Shown here: in pieces, positions 9,170 to 22,158 of the stretch
Layout of the letters: each line of letters starts with the position of its first letter
Position numbering within the stretch: position 1 is the first letter of the stretch
From: Parashewanella sp965200795
Lineage (GTDB): Bacteria > Pseudomonadota > Gammaproteobacteria > Enterobacterales > Shewanellaceae
Length of the DNA stretch: 64,000 bases
Assembly: GCA_965200795.1 (NCBI GenBank)
Contig: CBDAVB010000031.1
Span: forward strand, 49,133-113,132
Direction of reading: 5' to 3'
Notes under the pieces: model-generated
What the model was told of the DNA's origin: nothing
What the model saw: only the letters and a program-made list of their open reading frames with translations
The model's database searches: none
Made by a program: the position numbers and the translations under genes

Positions 9170-9456
9170 GGGTGCGGCTCTTTTAGAACGACGAATCTAG
9201 TACTCCGTCCATTTGAATTCAATACTTCAAGCTCTTTTGCTAAGCCTTAGTCATAGGAGAGCTAAAAATCTTGTATTGATTTTTATTGTTTTAAACTCTT
9301 ATACAACTTTTATTCACAACTAATTAATAAGTCTGTAATTTCTGAACAAAATGCTTCCTCCCACCCTTTGGCAAGTCAGTAGGACTCTAGCTTTTTTCAT
9401 TTTGATTAACGAAAGTGTAACAGGATTTCGTTAATCAGTTTAATTCTGTTAAAAGG

Positions 9457-10249
9457 CTAACTGTACCCTGGAAGGACGGGGTAAAGCTTCTTTAACTTGA
9501 TACGTGCCTCCTCAGTTGTGAACTGCCAAATCATCTTAGGGACGTCGCAGAAGAATTCATACCAAATATACCGTCACTCCAGCGAAAGTTGGAGTCCGGT
9601 TTCTTTGGTTAATTTTTCTGCTTTCGCAGGTATGACAAATGAAGTGCTGAAATTTAAATTGGTATCTTATGAACTGCCAAATCATCTTAGCCTTGGACTC
9701 ATTGCGTTGGGTGACCCAGGCTTCAACTTCACAATTTAGTGTTTCCTGATCCGGTATTCTTCGGTTTAAGCATTGTCTGCTCAAGATACTTAATTCAATT
9801 TCAGCCATATCCAACCAGCTTCCGTGTTTTGGCGTGTAATGAAATTCGATTTTATTGATCAGCCTACGAGCTTCTTCTGGTTCGAAGGCCTTATAAAATG
9901 AAGCCGGGGTATGAGTATTCAGGTTATCCTCAACCAACACAATTGTCTCAGCATCCTTATAACGCCCGTCTACTAAGGCTTTTACTTGATGAGCCCAATC
10001 AACGGCTGTTCTGTGCTCTGTGACCTCAACATGCCGCCAGCCCGCTAAAGGCTCAAATATCATGAACAGGTTGCTGACACCGTTACGCTCATATTCCGTA
10101 TCGTATCGCTCCGGATAACCTGAAACTAAAGGTAACGGGTTGCGAACTTCTTTAACTTGTTGTTTGCTGGTTTCATCAAGGCATACTAAAGGACGCTTGG
10201 GATCGTAAGGAAGTTTATAGAGTTCTAATATATCTTCCATAGCGCTCAC
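9457..10249 (-). pseudogene. IS630 transposase, DDE catalytic part, C-terminus cut by a repeat
   Basis: This is the second reading frame of the IS630 transposase. Catalytic motifs are visible as LVCLDETSKQ, VLVEDNLNTHTPASFY and the HYTPKHGSWLDMAEIELS segment that supplies the last acidic residue. The frame as it stands (stop near 9557) ends with residues read from the repeat after KMIWQF. The ancestral ending, TTEEARIKLKKLYPVLPGYS and a stop at 9457-9459, lies on the far side of the repeat. The frame continues upstream of the GTG at 10249 as WCIPEEENAAFVSAM, so expression probably needs a -1 shift from the first frame at the A8 run (10311-10318). Confidence 0.8.
9540..9690. repeat. Family C repeat, copy 2, inserted in the IS630 transposase gene
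   Basis: About 130 bp of family C sequence (palindrome CGTCACTCCAGCGAAAG / CTTTCGCAGGTATGACAA) lie inside the transposase 3' end. The 21-bp sequence TGAACTGCCAAATCATCTTA(G) occurs on both sides, at 9519-9539 and 9670-9690. The original transposase C-terminus is still readable beyond it at 9457-9539. Confidence 0.8.
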
Positions 10250-10749
10250 GAAGGCAGCGTTTTCCTCTTCAGGTATACACCACTCTTCTTTAAGCCAGGG
10301 TTTAAGTTCGTTTTTTTTAACGCATAATGAACAGAGGTTCTCGATATGCTATCGACATATTTGAGTTCAATCATCTTGTCTCTAAGAAGATTTAATGTCC
10401 AACGGCAACGTCCTTCCGGAGGCGCAGAGCAGGTCAGCGCAATTAGGTGTGCTTCGGCTTCACCATCCATTATGCGTCTGCGGCCTTGATGGCTGTGTTT
10501 GCTATTAACAGCGACTTCTAATCCTTCCTCGACAAAACGCTTTCTGAGGCTCGTTACTGCAAGTGGTGAGATGTTTAGCGCCTTAGCAATCTGTTGATTG
10601 GTCAGTGGCGAATTATTCTCATCAATAGCAAGTAAAATTTGGGCGTGTCGTTTCTTATGTTGAGCAACACGTGGTTTCTTCTGCTTTATCAAAGCTTCAA
10701 GCATTGAACGCTCTTCATTACTCAAACGGACATGGTATTTAATCCTCAT
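10246..10749 (-). CDS. IS630 transposase, N-terminal helix-turn-helix frame
   Basis: A 167-residue product with the Winged helix-turn-helix region of IS630 transposases: LTNQQIAKALNISPLAVTSL and LRKRFVEEGLEVAVNSKH. The final about 20 residues (NLNPGLKKSGV and onward) are out of the family frame. The -1 frame instead reads NELKPWLKEEWCIP, the true continuation. A run of eight A (10311-10318, minus strand) lies at the crossover. The second copy at the right end of the window has an identical beginning. Confidence 0.82.
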   Translation of the reverse strand: MRIKYHVRLSNEERSMLEALIKQKKPRVAQHKKRHAQILLAIDENNSPLTNQQIAKALNISPLAVTSLRKRFVEEGLEVAVNSKHSHQGRRRIMDGEAEAHLIALTCSAPPEGRCRWTLNLLRDKMIELKYVDSISRTSVHYALKKTNLNPGLKKSGVYLKRKTLPS

Positions 10750-10825
10750 AACAGCTCCTGTATTCGTTGTGTTCAGGAACTGTTAGGATAAACTATCAGG
10801 CCATTATTTGCTTTTGAATGGACTA

Positions 10826-12303
10826 CTAGCCGCGCTTCTCCAGCCTGCTTTTTGATTGCTTTTTATAGTAATCCCAATATTCATTTAAGTCATTGCCGGA
10901 CTTTAACGAGCGCATTTTTAAAATAGCCTCCGCACCATTAAGACTCCATCTTGCCCCCGTGATATCTAATCTGTCATTGATCAAATGGCGGCACGCTCCT
11001 TCAATAACCCCGCTGGCTATTGGATGACCCGACTCCAAGGCAGAACCATACTTTAGGTTTTCATTGTTTTTTAAGAGGTATTTCCGCATTTATCAATACC
11101 CTCTCGATTGTTAAGCTTACGCTTCGTTGCTGCTATACCAAGCCCTTGAGCGACTTGAGAAGCTTTACCTCGTAGGAGCTCTATGGCTTTATTTTCTACC
11201 CGCTCTTGTGCTTGCGGAGCGGCTTTATCAAACAAACACCATGCGGCTTTCCACGGATATTCAAGTACATGTATGAAATCCATTATGATTGTCGCTTCTG
11301 TTTGGTACTGCTTCATTATCCGCTTGATTTGTTTCAGCTGATCAGGGTGACCGTCTACCAGAATGACCCGCTGACGTTGCGGCTCAGGTTCTCGCTGTAA
11401 TGCTTCTGAAAAGGCTTCTTCAATGACCTATTTTGAGTCTTTTTTCACTTGCCCATACTCGCTTATTTCTTGCTTATTTCTCGGCGGGGCTTTGAAATGG
11501 CAAACATTGGTATCTTCGTCCTTACGCATGACGGACTCAGGCGTTCCTGGCGCGGCCTTTGCGGTGTATACCGAGGCGACTTGAGCCATACGTTTACGAT
11601 TTTTCTTTTCTCCCGCACTGAGCCGACCTTTGAGTTTATTTTGCTTATTCGCCGTCTGTCTGGTGCAAGGTCGCAAACTATCTGTCTGCATGGCTATGCC
11701 TTTGGCATCTGTGCTAATCACTAACAAATCCAACGCAGGCTCCGGCTGTAAATATCGCTGTCGCAGATAAAAATCTTCAAAATCTTGTGCCACATCCTGA
11801 ACGATTTTCTGAGCCTGGCGCTCAGGAACGTGTCCGCCCGTTGTATTGTCTGTCACGTCCGCAGCGTCATCGAAAGAGCCTCGTATGGCTTCAGTAACCG
11901 TTCTTAACTTTAGCCCGTCTGAGTATTTATCTTCGGGTAAATTCAGCCCGGTATCCGTTGGAAGCCGGCTGTTATGCCCTCGTTGAGTGTACCCTTTTCG
12001 CCGCACCACCACTTGCCCGAAGAGGCTTTCTAAATTTCGTTTACAGTTTTTTCTGACATGGTTTAGCACTGTGCCGTTATTTGCGCTTATGCGCTGTGTT
12101 TTCTCATCGGCGGCTTTTAGGTTGAGAAAGCCTTGAAACAGACGACGAAGAACTTCAGTCCCTTGAATATTAATGAAAGCTTCAATATTACCGTGTTCCG
12201 CTTGTTTGGCTTGATGACTTTCAAGGTGTTGAATGATTTTGTGAAGTCGCTGACAGGCATCGTTAAAAAATGAATATTCGTTTGAATTTGTGTAAGCCGG
12301 CAT
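10826..12303 (-). pseudogene. ISKra4-family transposase, broken by a stop and a frameshift
   Basis: Three adjoining reading frames make one transposase. The N-terminal part starts at the ATG at 12303 (MPAYTNSNEYSFFNDACQ) and includes the EALDLLVISTDAKGIAM-like catalytic aspartate region. It ends in an in-frame TAG near 11428. The same frame then continues (VIEEAFSEALQREPEPQ, VILVDGHPDQLKQI, IIMDFIHVLEYPWKAAW). A one-base shift near 11085 leads into the conserved C-terminus SGVIEGACRHLINDRLDITG and ARWSLNGAEAILKMRSL. The IS630 copy abuts the stop codon. The damage makes activity unlikely. Confidence 0.82.
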
Positions 12304-12461
12304 GGCGAAAAGGGTCTTTTTTGTGGACTTGTTTTTTTGCAAACCAATAAGCACTACAAAACGACTCCTTTCGCACTATATTTTCACAATAATTTTAATT
12401 TATCCTTTTGATTTAAAATGATATTTTTTGAGATCGTTGTCGTTATAAAAGATCTGCACCC

Positions 12462-12470
12462 GATGGCTTT
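12462..12470. repeat. Target-site duplication, right copy (GATGGCTTT)
   Basis: This is the partner of the copy at 9161-9169. It lies between the right inverted terminus of the ISKra4-like element and the N-terminal portion of tnpB. Confidence 0.85.
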
Positions 12471-13311
12471 CGCAAGCTTACGATTCTTGACCATGTTTTT
12501 TACGCTCAGACTTTCACAGCTGATCACTTGGTTATCGTTTATCAATTGTGTAGTCAGTTTATGGGTAAAGTCTCTGCGGCAATCGGCTATCTTTGCCTGA
12601 ATGCGAGCGACTTTCCTTCTGGCCTTTTGGAAGTTGGACGATCCTTTTTTCTTTTTAGAAAGGACACGCCCCGCTTTCGCTAATTTCTTAGCATATCGCT
12701 TGGTGTGCTGAGGGTTGCCGGATTTAACACCGTCGGAGGTAATAACCAGATCTTTTAAACCTAAATCAATACCAACTGTATTTTTAGAAATCGGTAACGA
12801 TTTAGGCTCAAAGCGGCACAGACAAGATACAAAGTAACGACCGGCACTATCTTTACTGATTGTCATTGTTGTCGGTTCGCTAGGGAGTTCACGACTAAGG
12901 CGCACGTTCAGAGGCTGTTTAGACTTGGCAATAAACAATTGCCCGTCACGGTATTTGAAAGCGGATCTGGTGAACTCAGCGGATTGCTTTGAACGCTTCT
13001 TTTTGAAGTTAGGGTATTTAGCCCGACCGTCATAGAAGTTTTTAAACGCTGTTTGCCGGTGACGTAGTGATTGCTGCAACGGAACGCAAGAAACGTTATT
13101 AAGCCGGTTAAGTTCCGGATCTTTTTTTGAGTTCAGTTAATCGGCTTGATGCTTTGTTGTAGTTAACTTTGGTTTGCTCATTGTAATAAGCATTGGTGCG
13201 CCGCTTTAAGGTTGAGTTGTAAACAAAACGGACACAGCAGAACGTCTGCTCAAGTAATTTCACTTGCTCAGCCGTCGGGTAGAATCTGAATTTGTACGCT
13301 CTTTCTTTCAT
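12462..13311 (-). pseudogene. IS200/IS605-type tnpB, N-terminal part, frameshifted and split
   Basis: The gene starts at 13311 with MKERAYKFRFYPTAEQVKLL, the standard TnpB opening. A run of seven T on the plus strand (13122-13128) carries one extra base. After it the frame continues as DPELNRLNNVSCVPLQQSL. The RuvC-like motif GIDLGLKDLVIT and the second acidic motif ISCESLSVKNMVKNRKLAK are present. The frame then hits the 9-bp duplication and the ISKra4 terminus; the rest of the gene is at 9053-9169. TnpB proteins are RNA-guided nucleases of these elements. This one is inactive as it stands. Confidence 0.85.
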
Positions 13312-13391
13312 AACTCACAAGAATATAGTATTTTTTGTTAAATTAAATAACTAACAGAGAAAAGCATTAGCTCTGCGAGCTGACCGCTATC

Positions 13392-13428
13392 CCTCCACGT
13401 CCTAAAAGGACCTGGTTTCTCGCGGAGG
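13392..13428 (-). repeat. Hairpin upstream of tnpB, candidate element end
   Basis: CCTCC at 13392-13396 pairs with GGAGG at 13424-13428, and an inner GTCC/GGAC pair encloses TAAAA. It lies about 80 bp upstream of the tnpB start, where IS605-type elements carry a subterminal hairpin recognised by TnpA. No tnpA is present. Its assignment as the element end is inference. Confidence 0.35.
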
Positions 13429-13557
13429 AAAGATAAAAAATGAGTCTGGACACAAAATGTATCACATTATGGTCACCGAAATTCAGAACAGCTAATAAAA
13501 ATGTCATTGCCACAACTAAGCCGGCTCAAAAATTTTTATTGATAAATAGTCGGATAT

Positions 13558-13634
13558 TGGCGGAGCGGACGGGACTCGAACCCGCGACCCCCGGCGTGAC
13601 AGGCCGGTATTCTAACCAACTGAACTACCGCTCC
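13558..13634 (-). tRNA. tRNA-Asp (GTC)
   Basis: The minus strand folds as a 77-nt cloverleaf beginning GGAGCGGTAGTTCAG, with anticodon GTC in CCTGTCACG, a GGTTCGAGTCC T-loop region and encoded CCA. It is the last gene of the rrn operon, downstream of the second 5S gene. Confidence 0.95.
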
Positions 13635-13656
13635 AATTTTTTGTTTTACTTTTTTG

Positions 13657-13681
13657 TATTACTTTTTGATAAAAAGTAATA
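13657..13681. repeat. Perfect 11-bp inverted repeat between 5S and tRNA-Asp
   Basis: TATTACTTTTT and AAAAAGTAATA are separated by three bases. A slightly diverged version of the same segment (TATCACTTTctgatAAAAAGTAATA) follows the other 5S gene near 13995-14020. The run on the transcribed strand after it is A-rich, not T-rich, so it is more likely an RNA-processing stem than a terminator. Confidence 0.5.
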
Positions 13682-13711
13682 ACCACAGTTAAAAAGTAAA
13701 AACCAATGTGG

Positions 13712-13830
13712 TGCTTGGCAATGACCTACTCTCACATGGGGAGACCCCACACTACCATCGGCGAGACTGTGTTTCACTTCTGAGTTCGGGATGGGATCAG
13801 GTGGTTCCGCAGTTCTATTGTCACCAAGCA
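13712..13830 (-). rRNA. rrf: 5S ribosomal RNA, distal copy
   Basis: About 119 nt, containing the conserved 5S core CCCGAACTCAGAAGTGAAAC and GATGGTAGTGTGGGG. The ends TGCTTGGTGACAA and TTGCCAAGCAC pair. It differs from the proximal copy at several stem positions with compensating changes (TGCTTGG/CCAAGCA here against TGTCTGG/CCAGACG). Confidence 0.93.
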
Positions 13831-13843
13831 AATTCTTTTTTAA

Positions 13844-13919
<76 letters not shown>

Positions 13920-14051
13920 AAACTCTCATAGTCGTAAAGCGACTCAGTTTACTTTTAGTGCCAGTAAACTTTTAAACTTTTTTGCTTCACTTTTTTGTAT
14001 CACTTTCTGATAAAAAGTAATAACCGCGGGTAAAAGTGAAAACCAAAGTGG

Positions 14052-14170
14052 CGTCTGGCAATGACCTACTCTCACATGGGGAGACCCCACACTACCATCG
14101 GCGAGGCCGCGTTTCACTTCTGAGTTCGGGATGGATTCAGGTGGTGCCGCGGCTCTGTTGTCACCAGACA
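14052..14170 (-). rRNA. rrf: 5S ribosomal RNA, proximal copy
   Basis: About 119 nt with the same conserved core as the copy at 13712 and terminal stem TGTCTGG / CCAGACG. It follows the 23S gene by about 130 bp. The 5S gene plus its downstream spacer has been duplicated around tRNA-Thr. Confidence 0.93.
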
Positions 14171-14302
14171 AATTCTGCTTAAAAATTCGGAAAGCTAATC
14201 TCTTCGTAAAGAGTAATCTTTAAATCTTGTTCTTACTTTATCAAGTATCTGATATCCAGCTAAGGTCAGCTTATCGCAAAACCCATTAGGGTTGTATGGT
14301 TA

Positions 14303-17230
<2,928 letters not shown>

Positions 17231-17506
17231 ATACAACACTAATAAGTCTTACTTTCTATAAAAGAAAGCTCAAGCTCTTAGCGTGAATAGCGCAACTTGC
17301 TGGTTTGATAAACGTCTTTCGACGTTCGCCTTAGTTAGAATATTCAAGACACTTAATAAAGTGCTGAGAACTTCTTTTAGTATTTGTCAAAATACTAGTT
17401 TTAATAACCGATTCTAAATAAAGAGTCGATTACTAAAGGATTTTTGAGATTTTGTATTACACAACAATTAATTTAATTAATCGCTGGTATTACTATCAGC
17501 TTTCCG

Positions 17507-17521
17507 AATTGTTAAAGAGCA
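17507..17521 (-). promoter_or_regulatory. boxA antitermination site in the 16S-23S spacer
   Basis: The minus strand reads TGCTCTTTAACAATT, the E. coli boxA core with its usual flank. NusB-NusE bind this RNA site for rRNA antitermination. Confidence 0.8.
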
Positions 17522-17603
17522 AGGCTAAAAAAAGCCAAAGGTAAAATTTTCATTTTAACTTTGGCCTCTCAGTGCTTCATCAGTGAAGCGAGGTAAACAT
17601 GAG

Positions 17604-17679
17604 TGGTGGAGCTATGCGGGATCGAACCGCAGACCTCCTGCGTGCAAGGCAGGCGCTCTCCCAGCTGAGCTATAGCCCC
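17604..17679 (-). tRNA. tRNA-Ala (TGC)
   Basis: A 76-nt cloverleaf, minus strand 5' GGGGCTATAGCTCAGC, anticodon TGC in CTTGCACG, encoded CCA. It lies in the 16S-23S spacer, the usual place. Confidence 0.96.
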
Positions 17680-17815
17680 GTCATGTTTTAAATACGTTTT
17701 TGTCCAAATCATCAAGACTACATCCGGAAGAAGTAATCTTTTCTGATCAAGGCGGAATTATGCGAAGTTTACCTTAAGTAAACGAGCATGATTCTAACGA
17801 TGAGCAGGAAAGATT

Positions 17816-17892
<77 letters not shown>

Positions 17893-17958
17893 TACGTATT
17901 TTTGCCTTTTTATCAAGCATATCTGTGTGAACACTCCACAAAGCAGACATCGTGTCGG

Positions 17959-19553
<1,595 letters not shown>

Positions 19554-19806
19554 AAAAGTTTTTTTGTTCTTCAGTCTAGGCTGAACGACTCAATGAATTC
19601 TGTCGCTTTAGGTCTTCATCTTTTTAGAAAAAAGATAAAAACAAAAAGTTTTTGCATGTCCAAAGTTAATTAAAACTTTGAAAGTTTGCGTGAACATCAT
19701 CATTGACAGAATTTTTTGGTTACTGATTTTCTTTGTAACAAAGAGTACAAGAAAGCAGTAACTTGGATGTTCTATCTCCGCGAGTGCTCACACAGATTTG
19801 CTTGAT

Positions 19807-19822
19807 AAATTTTTAAAGAACA
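19807..19822 (-). promoter_or_regulatory. boxA in the rrn leader
   Basis: The minus strand reads TGTTCTTTAAAAATTT, followed by ATCAAGCAAATCTGTGTGAG, closely matching the E. coli rrn leader (boxA, boxC region). It lies between the promoters and the 16S gene. Confidence 0.8.
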
Positions 19823-19895
19823 CGTTCTTTAGCGCTCAAGGCTGCTTTTAAGAACAACCGCCTGATTCGTTATCCTCAGCGGGTCAGGGCTGCGT

Positions 19896-19923
19896 ATTCT
19901 ACGCATTTCCCCGTGGTCGTCAA
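19896..19923 (-). promoter_or_regulatory. rrn P2 promoter
   Basis: On the minus strand TTGACG and TAGAAT are separated by 16 bases, followed by a GC-rich discriminator (ACGCAGCCC). The spacing and discriminator are those of ribosomal promoters. It lies about 340 bp upstream of the 16S gene. Confidence 0.75.
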
Positions 19924-20109
19924 CACCTTTTTTAAAGTTATTTTAAAAGAGAGTTCCGACCGATTAAAAAGTGACTTAATCGCTTCACTTTTTACCCTGA
20001 AGCTTTTACTTTGAAGTTCAAGGCTGGGCTGACTCAGCTTGCTTTTAACTTACGATTAACTCGCGATTAATTCGCTTGTTTCGCCGCTGCGCCGTGTCAG
20101 TGGTGGCGC

Positions 20110-20137
20110 ATTATAGGGAGCTTAGAATTTTGCGCAA
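20110..20137 (-). promoter_or_regulatory. rrn P1 promoter with A/T-rich upstream region
   Basis: On the minus strand TTGCGC and the perfect -10 TATAAT are separated by 16 bases, followed by GCGCCACC, a GC-rich stringent-type discriminator. The DNA just upstream (20138-20180) is almost pure A/T and could act as an UP element. The divergent yrdA gene starts 160 bp further right. Confidence 0.8.
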
Positions 20138-20300
20138 CCCTTTTTTTAAAGTTTTTTTGCATTTTATTGTTCGCTTGTCGAAAAAACAGTCTACCCCGTT
20201 TAATTTGTTGCCTTTTTATTCATATATCACCCAATTCAAGAGTAACTTAGGGTATAGTTTGTTTAATTTTTCTTTTAATTTTTTCTTTTAGGTTTATTCA

Positions 20301-20852
20301 ATGTCCGCGATTCGCTCTTTCAAAGGTATGCGCCCTTTCTTAGGAAATCACGTTTACGTCGATCCTATGTCTGTGCTCGTTGGTGATATTTATCTTGATG
20401 ATGATGTCAGTATCTGGCCTGTGGTCGCCGCCAGAGGTGACGTTAATTCAATTAAGATCGGCGCAAGAAGTAATATTCAGGACGGTACGGTTTTACACGT
20501 CACTCATAAGTCAGAGTCAAACCCTCACGGTTTTCCTCTTATTATAGGTGAGGATGTTACCGTTGGTCATAAGGCGATGCTTCACGGTTGTACGATTGGT
20601 AACCGTGTTTTAGTGGGTATGGGCACGTTAATTTTAGACAACGCAACTGTTGAAGATGACGTCATGATCGGGGCGGGCAGTTTAGTTCCGCCGGGTAAAG
20701 TTTTAGAAAGCGGTTATCTTTATGTTGGCAGCCCGGTTAAGCAAGCGCGGCCTTTAACGGATCAAGAACGCGCTTTTCTGACTTATTCCGCGGCTAATTA
20801 TGTCAGACTTAAAAATGATTACATTGCCGAATTACCCGATAGTCAGATATAA
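20301..20852 (+). CDS. yrdA: Gamma-carbonic-anhydrase-like protein YrdA
   Basis: A 183-residue left-handed beta-helix protein built from hexapeptide repeats (SIWPVVAARGDVNSIKIG, NIQDGTVLHV, IGNRVLVGMGTLIL, VMIGAGSLVPPGKVL). The metal-binding histidines are in VLHVTHKSE and VTVGHKAMLHGC. Enzymatic carbonic anhydrase activity is not established for the YrdA group. It is divergent from the rrn operon and overlaps yrdB tail to tail by 10 bases, the E. coli rrnD-yrdA-yrdB arrangement. Confidence 0.93.
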   Translation: MSAIRSFKGMRPFLGNHVYVDPMSVLVGDIYLDDDVSIWPVVAARGDVNSIKIGARSNIQDGTVLHVTHKSESNPHGFPLIIGEDVTVGHKAMLHGCTIGNRVLVGMGTLILDNATVEDDVMIGAGSLVPPGKVLESGYLYVGSPVKQARPLTDQERAFLTYSAANYVRLKNDYIAELPDSQI

Positions 20853-21100
20853 ACAACGCCGTTGTCATCGAAATCCTCGGCGTCAATTTTTTCTTCGAAG
20901 TCTTCTTCAAGTTCAAACCTGAATGCTTCCGCTGTTTCTAAAGCTTCAGCTTGAGTTTGAATTTGTTTTCCTGAAAGCGCGCTTAGTTTCTCGCTAGAAA
21001 CGCGGCAAGGAATATTTGCTCCCATATTTTGTGCTGTAAGTTCTACGTAGTTGTCAGATGTTACTTGCAGAGTATCGGTAAAAATTATACTTTGGTTCAT
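20843..21100 (-). CDS. yrdB: YrdB-like DUF1488 protein
   Basis: An 85-residue protein of unknown function. It matches the DUF1488/YrdB pattern: an N-terminal strand region (MNQSIIFTD), a central IPCRVSSEKLSAL and an acidic C-terminus with FRFELEEDFEEKI. Its ATG overlaps the aroE stop region by four bases (both on the minus strand), and its position between yrdA and aroE is as in E. coli. Confidence 0.82.
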   Translation of the reverse strand: MNQSIIFTDTLQVTSDNYVELTAQNMGANIPCRVSSEKLSALSGKQIQTQAEALETAEAFRFELEEDFEEKIDAEDFDDNGVVYI

Positions 21101-21927
21101 TGGTTTTCTCTAAGCTTTGCTCTTAATTGAGTGAGTACCGCTTTTGCATCAGGTGATACACCTCGCCAAATTTCAAAACTTTTAGCCGCTTGGTGTACGA
21201 GCATGCCTAACCCGTCGCTGACCTTGTTGGCATGATGCGCTTTGGCCCAAGCAAGAAACGGGGTTAGCTTTGCGCCGTAGACCATATCATAACAATCAAC
21301 CTCAGAATGAATCACCTTGGCCGATATTTCAGGGATATTCCCGGATAAACTTGCGGCTGTAGCGTTTATCACCATATCAAACAGCGGCAAATTTTCTAAC
21401 CCCGTCAAGCCTGATGCGGTTAATTTGTCATGCTTAAATTCACCAGCTAATCGATGAGCTTTAGATTCTGTGCGATTAGCAATGGTAATTTGTGCAACTT
21501 GCTCGTTAAGTAAAGGGAGTAAGCAACCTCTTGTTGCTCCGCCAGCACCAAGGATCAGCGCTCGTTTGTTCTTTAAGCTGCCAAATTGGTTTATCAAATC
21601 GGTGACCAGACCAAAACCGTCGGTATTATCGCCTTTCAACTCTCCATTTTGAGTAAGACTTAATGTGTTTACCGCACCCGCGGCTTGAGCGTCTTTAGAT
21701 AGCACATCACATAACGCCATAGCTTGTTCTTTGAATGGCACTGTGACATTAGCTCCCATGCCGCCTGCTACACGAAATTGGTTTAAGGTTTCCGCAAATG
21801 ACTCAAGTGGTGACAATAAATTTGAATATTCAAGTTGCTGTGACGTTTGCTTAGCAAATTCACTGTGTATAAATGGTGACTGACTGTGAGCAACCGGATT
21901 TCCAATCACTACATATCTATCCGTCAT
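21097..21927 (-). CDS. aroE: Shikimate dehydrogenase AroE
   Basis: A 276-residue NADP-dependent enzyme of aromatic amino-acid synthesis, reducing 3-dehydroshikimate. It shows the shikimate site (GNPVAHSQSPFIH, GANVTVPFKEQAM), the nucleotide loop GAGGATRGCLLPLL and the NRTESKAHRL adenine-phosphate motif, and ends with DGLGMLVHQAAKSFEIWRG. An AAGGAAA ribosome site precedes the ATG. It is coupled to yrdB downstream by a 4-base overlap. Confidence 0.97.
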   Translation of the reverse strand: MTDRYVVIGNPVAHSQSPFIHSEFAKQTSQQLEYSNLLSPLESFAETLNQFRVAGGMGANVTVPFKEQAMALCDVLSKDAQAAGAVNTLSLTQNGELKGDNTDGFGLVTDLINQFGSLKNKRALILGAGGATRGCLLPLLNEQVAQITIANRTESKAHRLAGEFKHDKLTASGLTGLENLPLFDMVINATAASLSGNIPEISAKVIHSEVDCYDMVYGAKLTPFLAWAKAHHANKVSDGLGMLVHQAAKSFEIWRGVSPDAKAVLTQLRAKLRENQ

Positions 21928-21969
21928 TCGGTTTTCCTTTATAATACTGCGAAGTTATAAGAATATCTG

Positions 21970-22158
21970 ATGAACTGGCTAAAGCGTATTTTCTCTAAAA
22001 ACCGTCCTTCTGCAAAAAACAAAGCTTGCGAAGCGACATCCTCAACAATCCAACGCTTATGATCTGATCGGTGGTGATCAAGTCATTAAAAGCATTGCCG
22101 CAAGCTTTTTATCAGTTTATGGATAGTGAGCCGCAAGTAAAGCCGATCATATGAGAAA
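21970..22158 (+). pseudogene. Remnant of a truncated haemoglobin (trHb group II-like) gene
   Basis: A plus-strand ATG at 21970 opens MNWLKRIFSKNRPSAK and stops after 30 codons. In the next frame AYDLIGGDQVIKSIAASF follows, and after another shift FYQFMDSEPQVKPI. Joined, these match the start of bacterial truncated haemoglobins (YxLIGGxxxIxxLVxxFYxxMDxxPE). The haem-binding helices are missing; the hemF stop codon follows directly. Two frameshifts and the truncation mark it as a decayed gene. Confidence 0.7.

Larger units (their letters stand above)
9200..10826 (-). mobile_element. IS630-family element, copy 1, inserted at CTAG
   Basis: The element sits in a CTAG site of the ISKra4-like element: CTAG occurs at 9197-9200 and again at 10826-10829, the TA-duplication pattern of IS630. 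The ends begin GTACTCC on the left and GTAGTCC on the minus strand from the right. Deleting the insert rejoins the ISKra4 stop codon to its terminus. The right end and first transposase codons are identical by eye to 63761-64000, a second copy in the opposite direction. It carries a 130-bp repeat insertion near the 3' end of the transposase gene. Confidence 0.82.
9170..12461 (-). mobile_element. ISKra4-like insertion sequence, itself interrupted by IS630
   Basis: The left terminus GGGTGCGGCTCTTTTAGAAC and the right terminus (minus strand GGGTGCAGATCTTTTATAAC) are imperfect inverted repeats that continue AACGAC. The 9-bp duplications flank them. Removing the IS630 copy at 9200-10826 leaves about 1.66 kb containing one transposase gene, a normal size for this family. 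The same left terminus, starting GTGCGGCTCTTTTAGAAC, recurs alone at 49213-49241. The transposase frame is damaged, so this copy is not autonomous. Confidence 0.82.

Noticed and set aside
8887..9690. Possible CRISPR-like array because similar repeats occur twice
   Set aside because: Only two copies, about 650 bp apart and longer than 100 bp, with palindromic mobile-element features and no cas genes.
13440..13679. Open frame across tRNA-Asp with the peptide ERTGLEPATPGVTGR
   Set aside because: This is the well-known spurious translation of antisense tRNA sequence.
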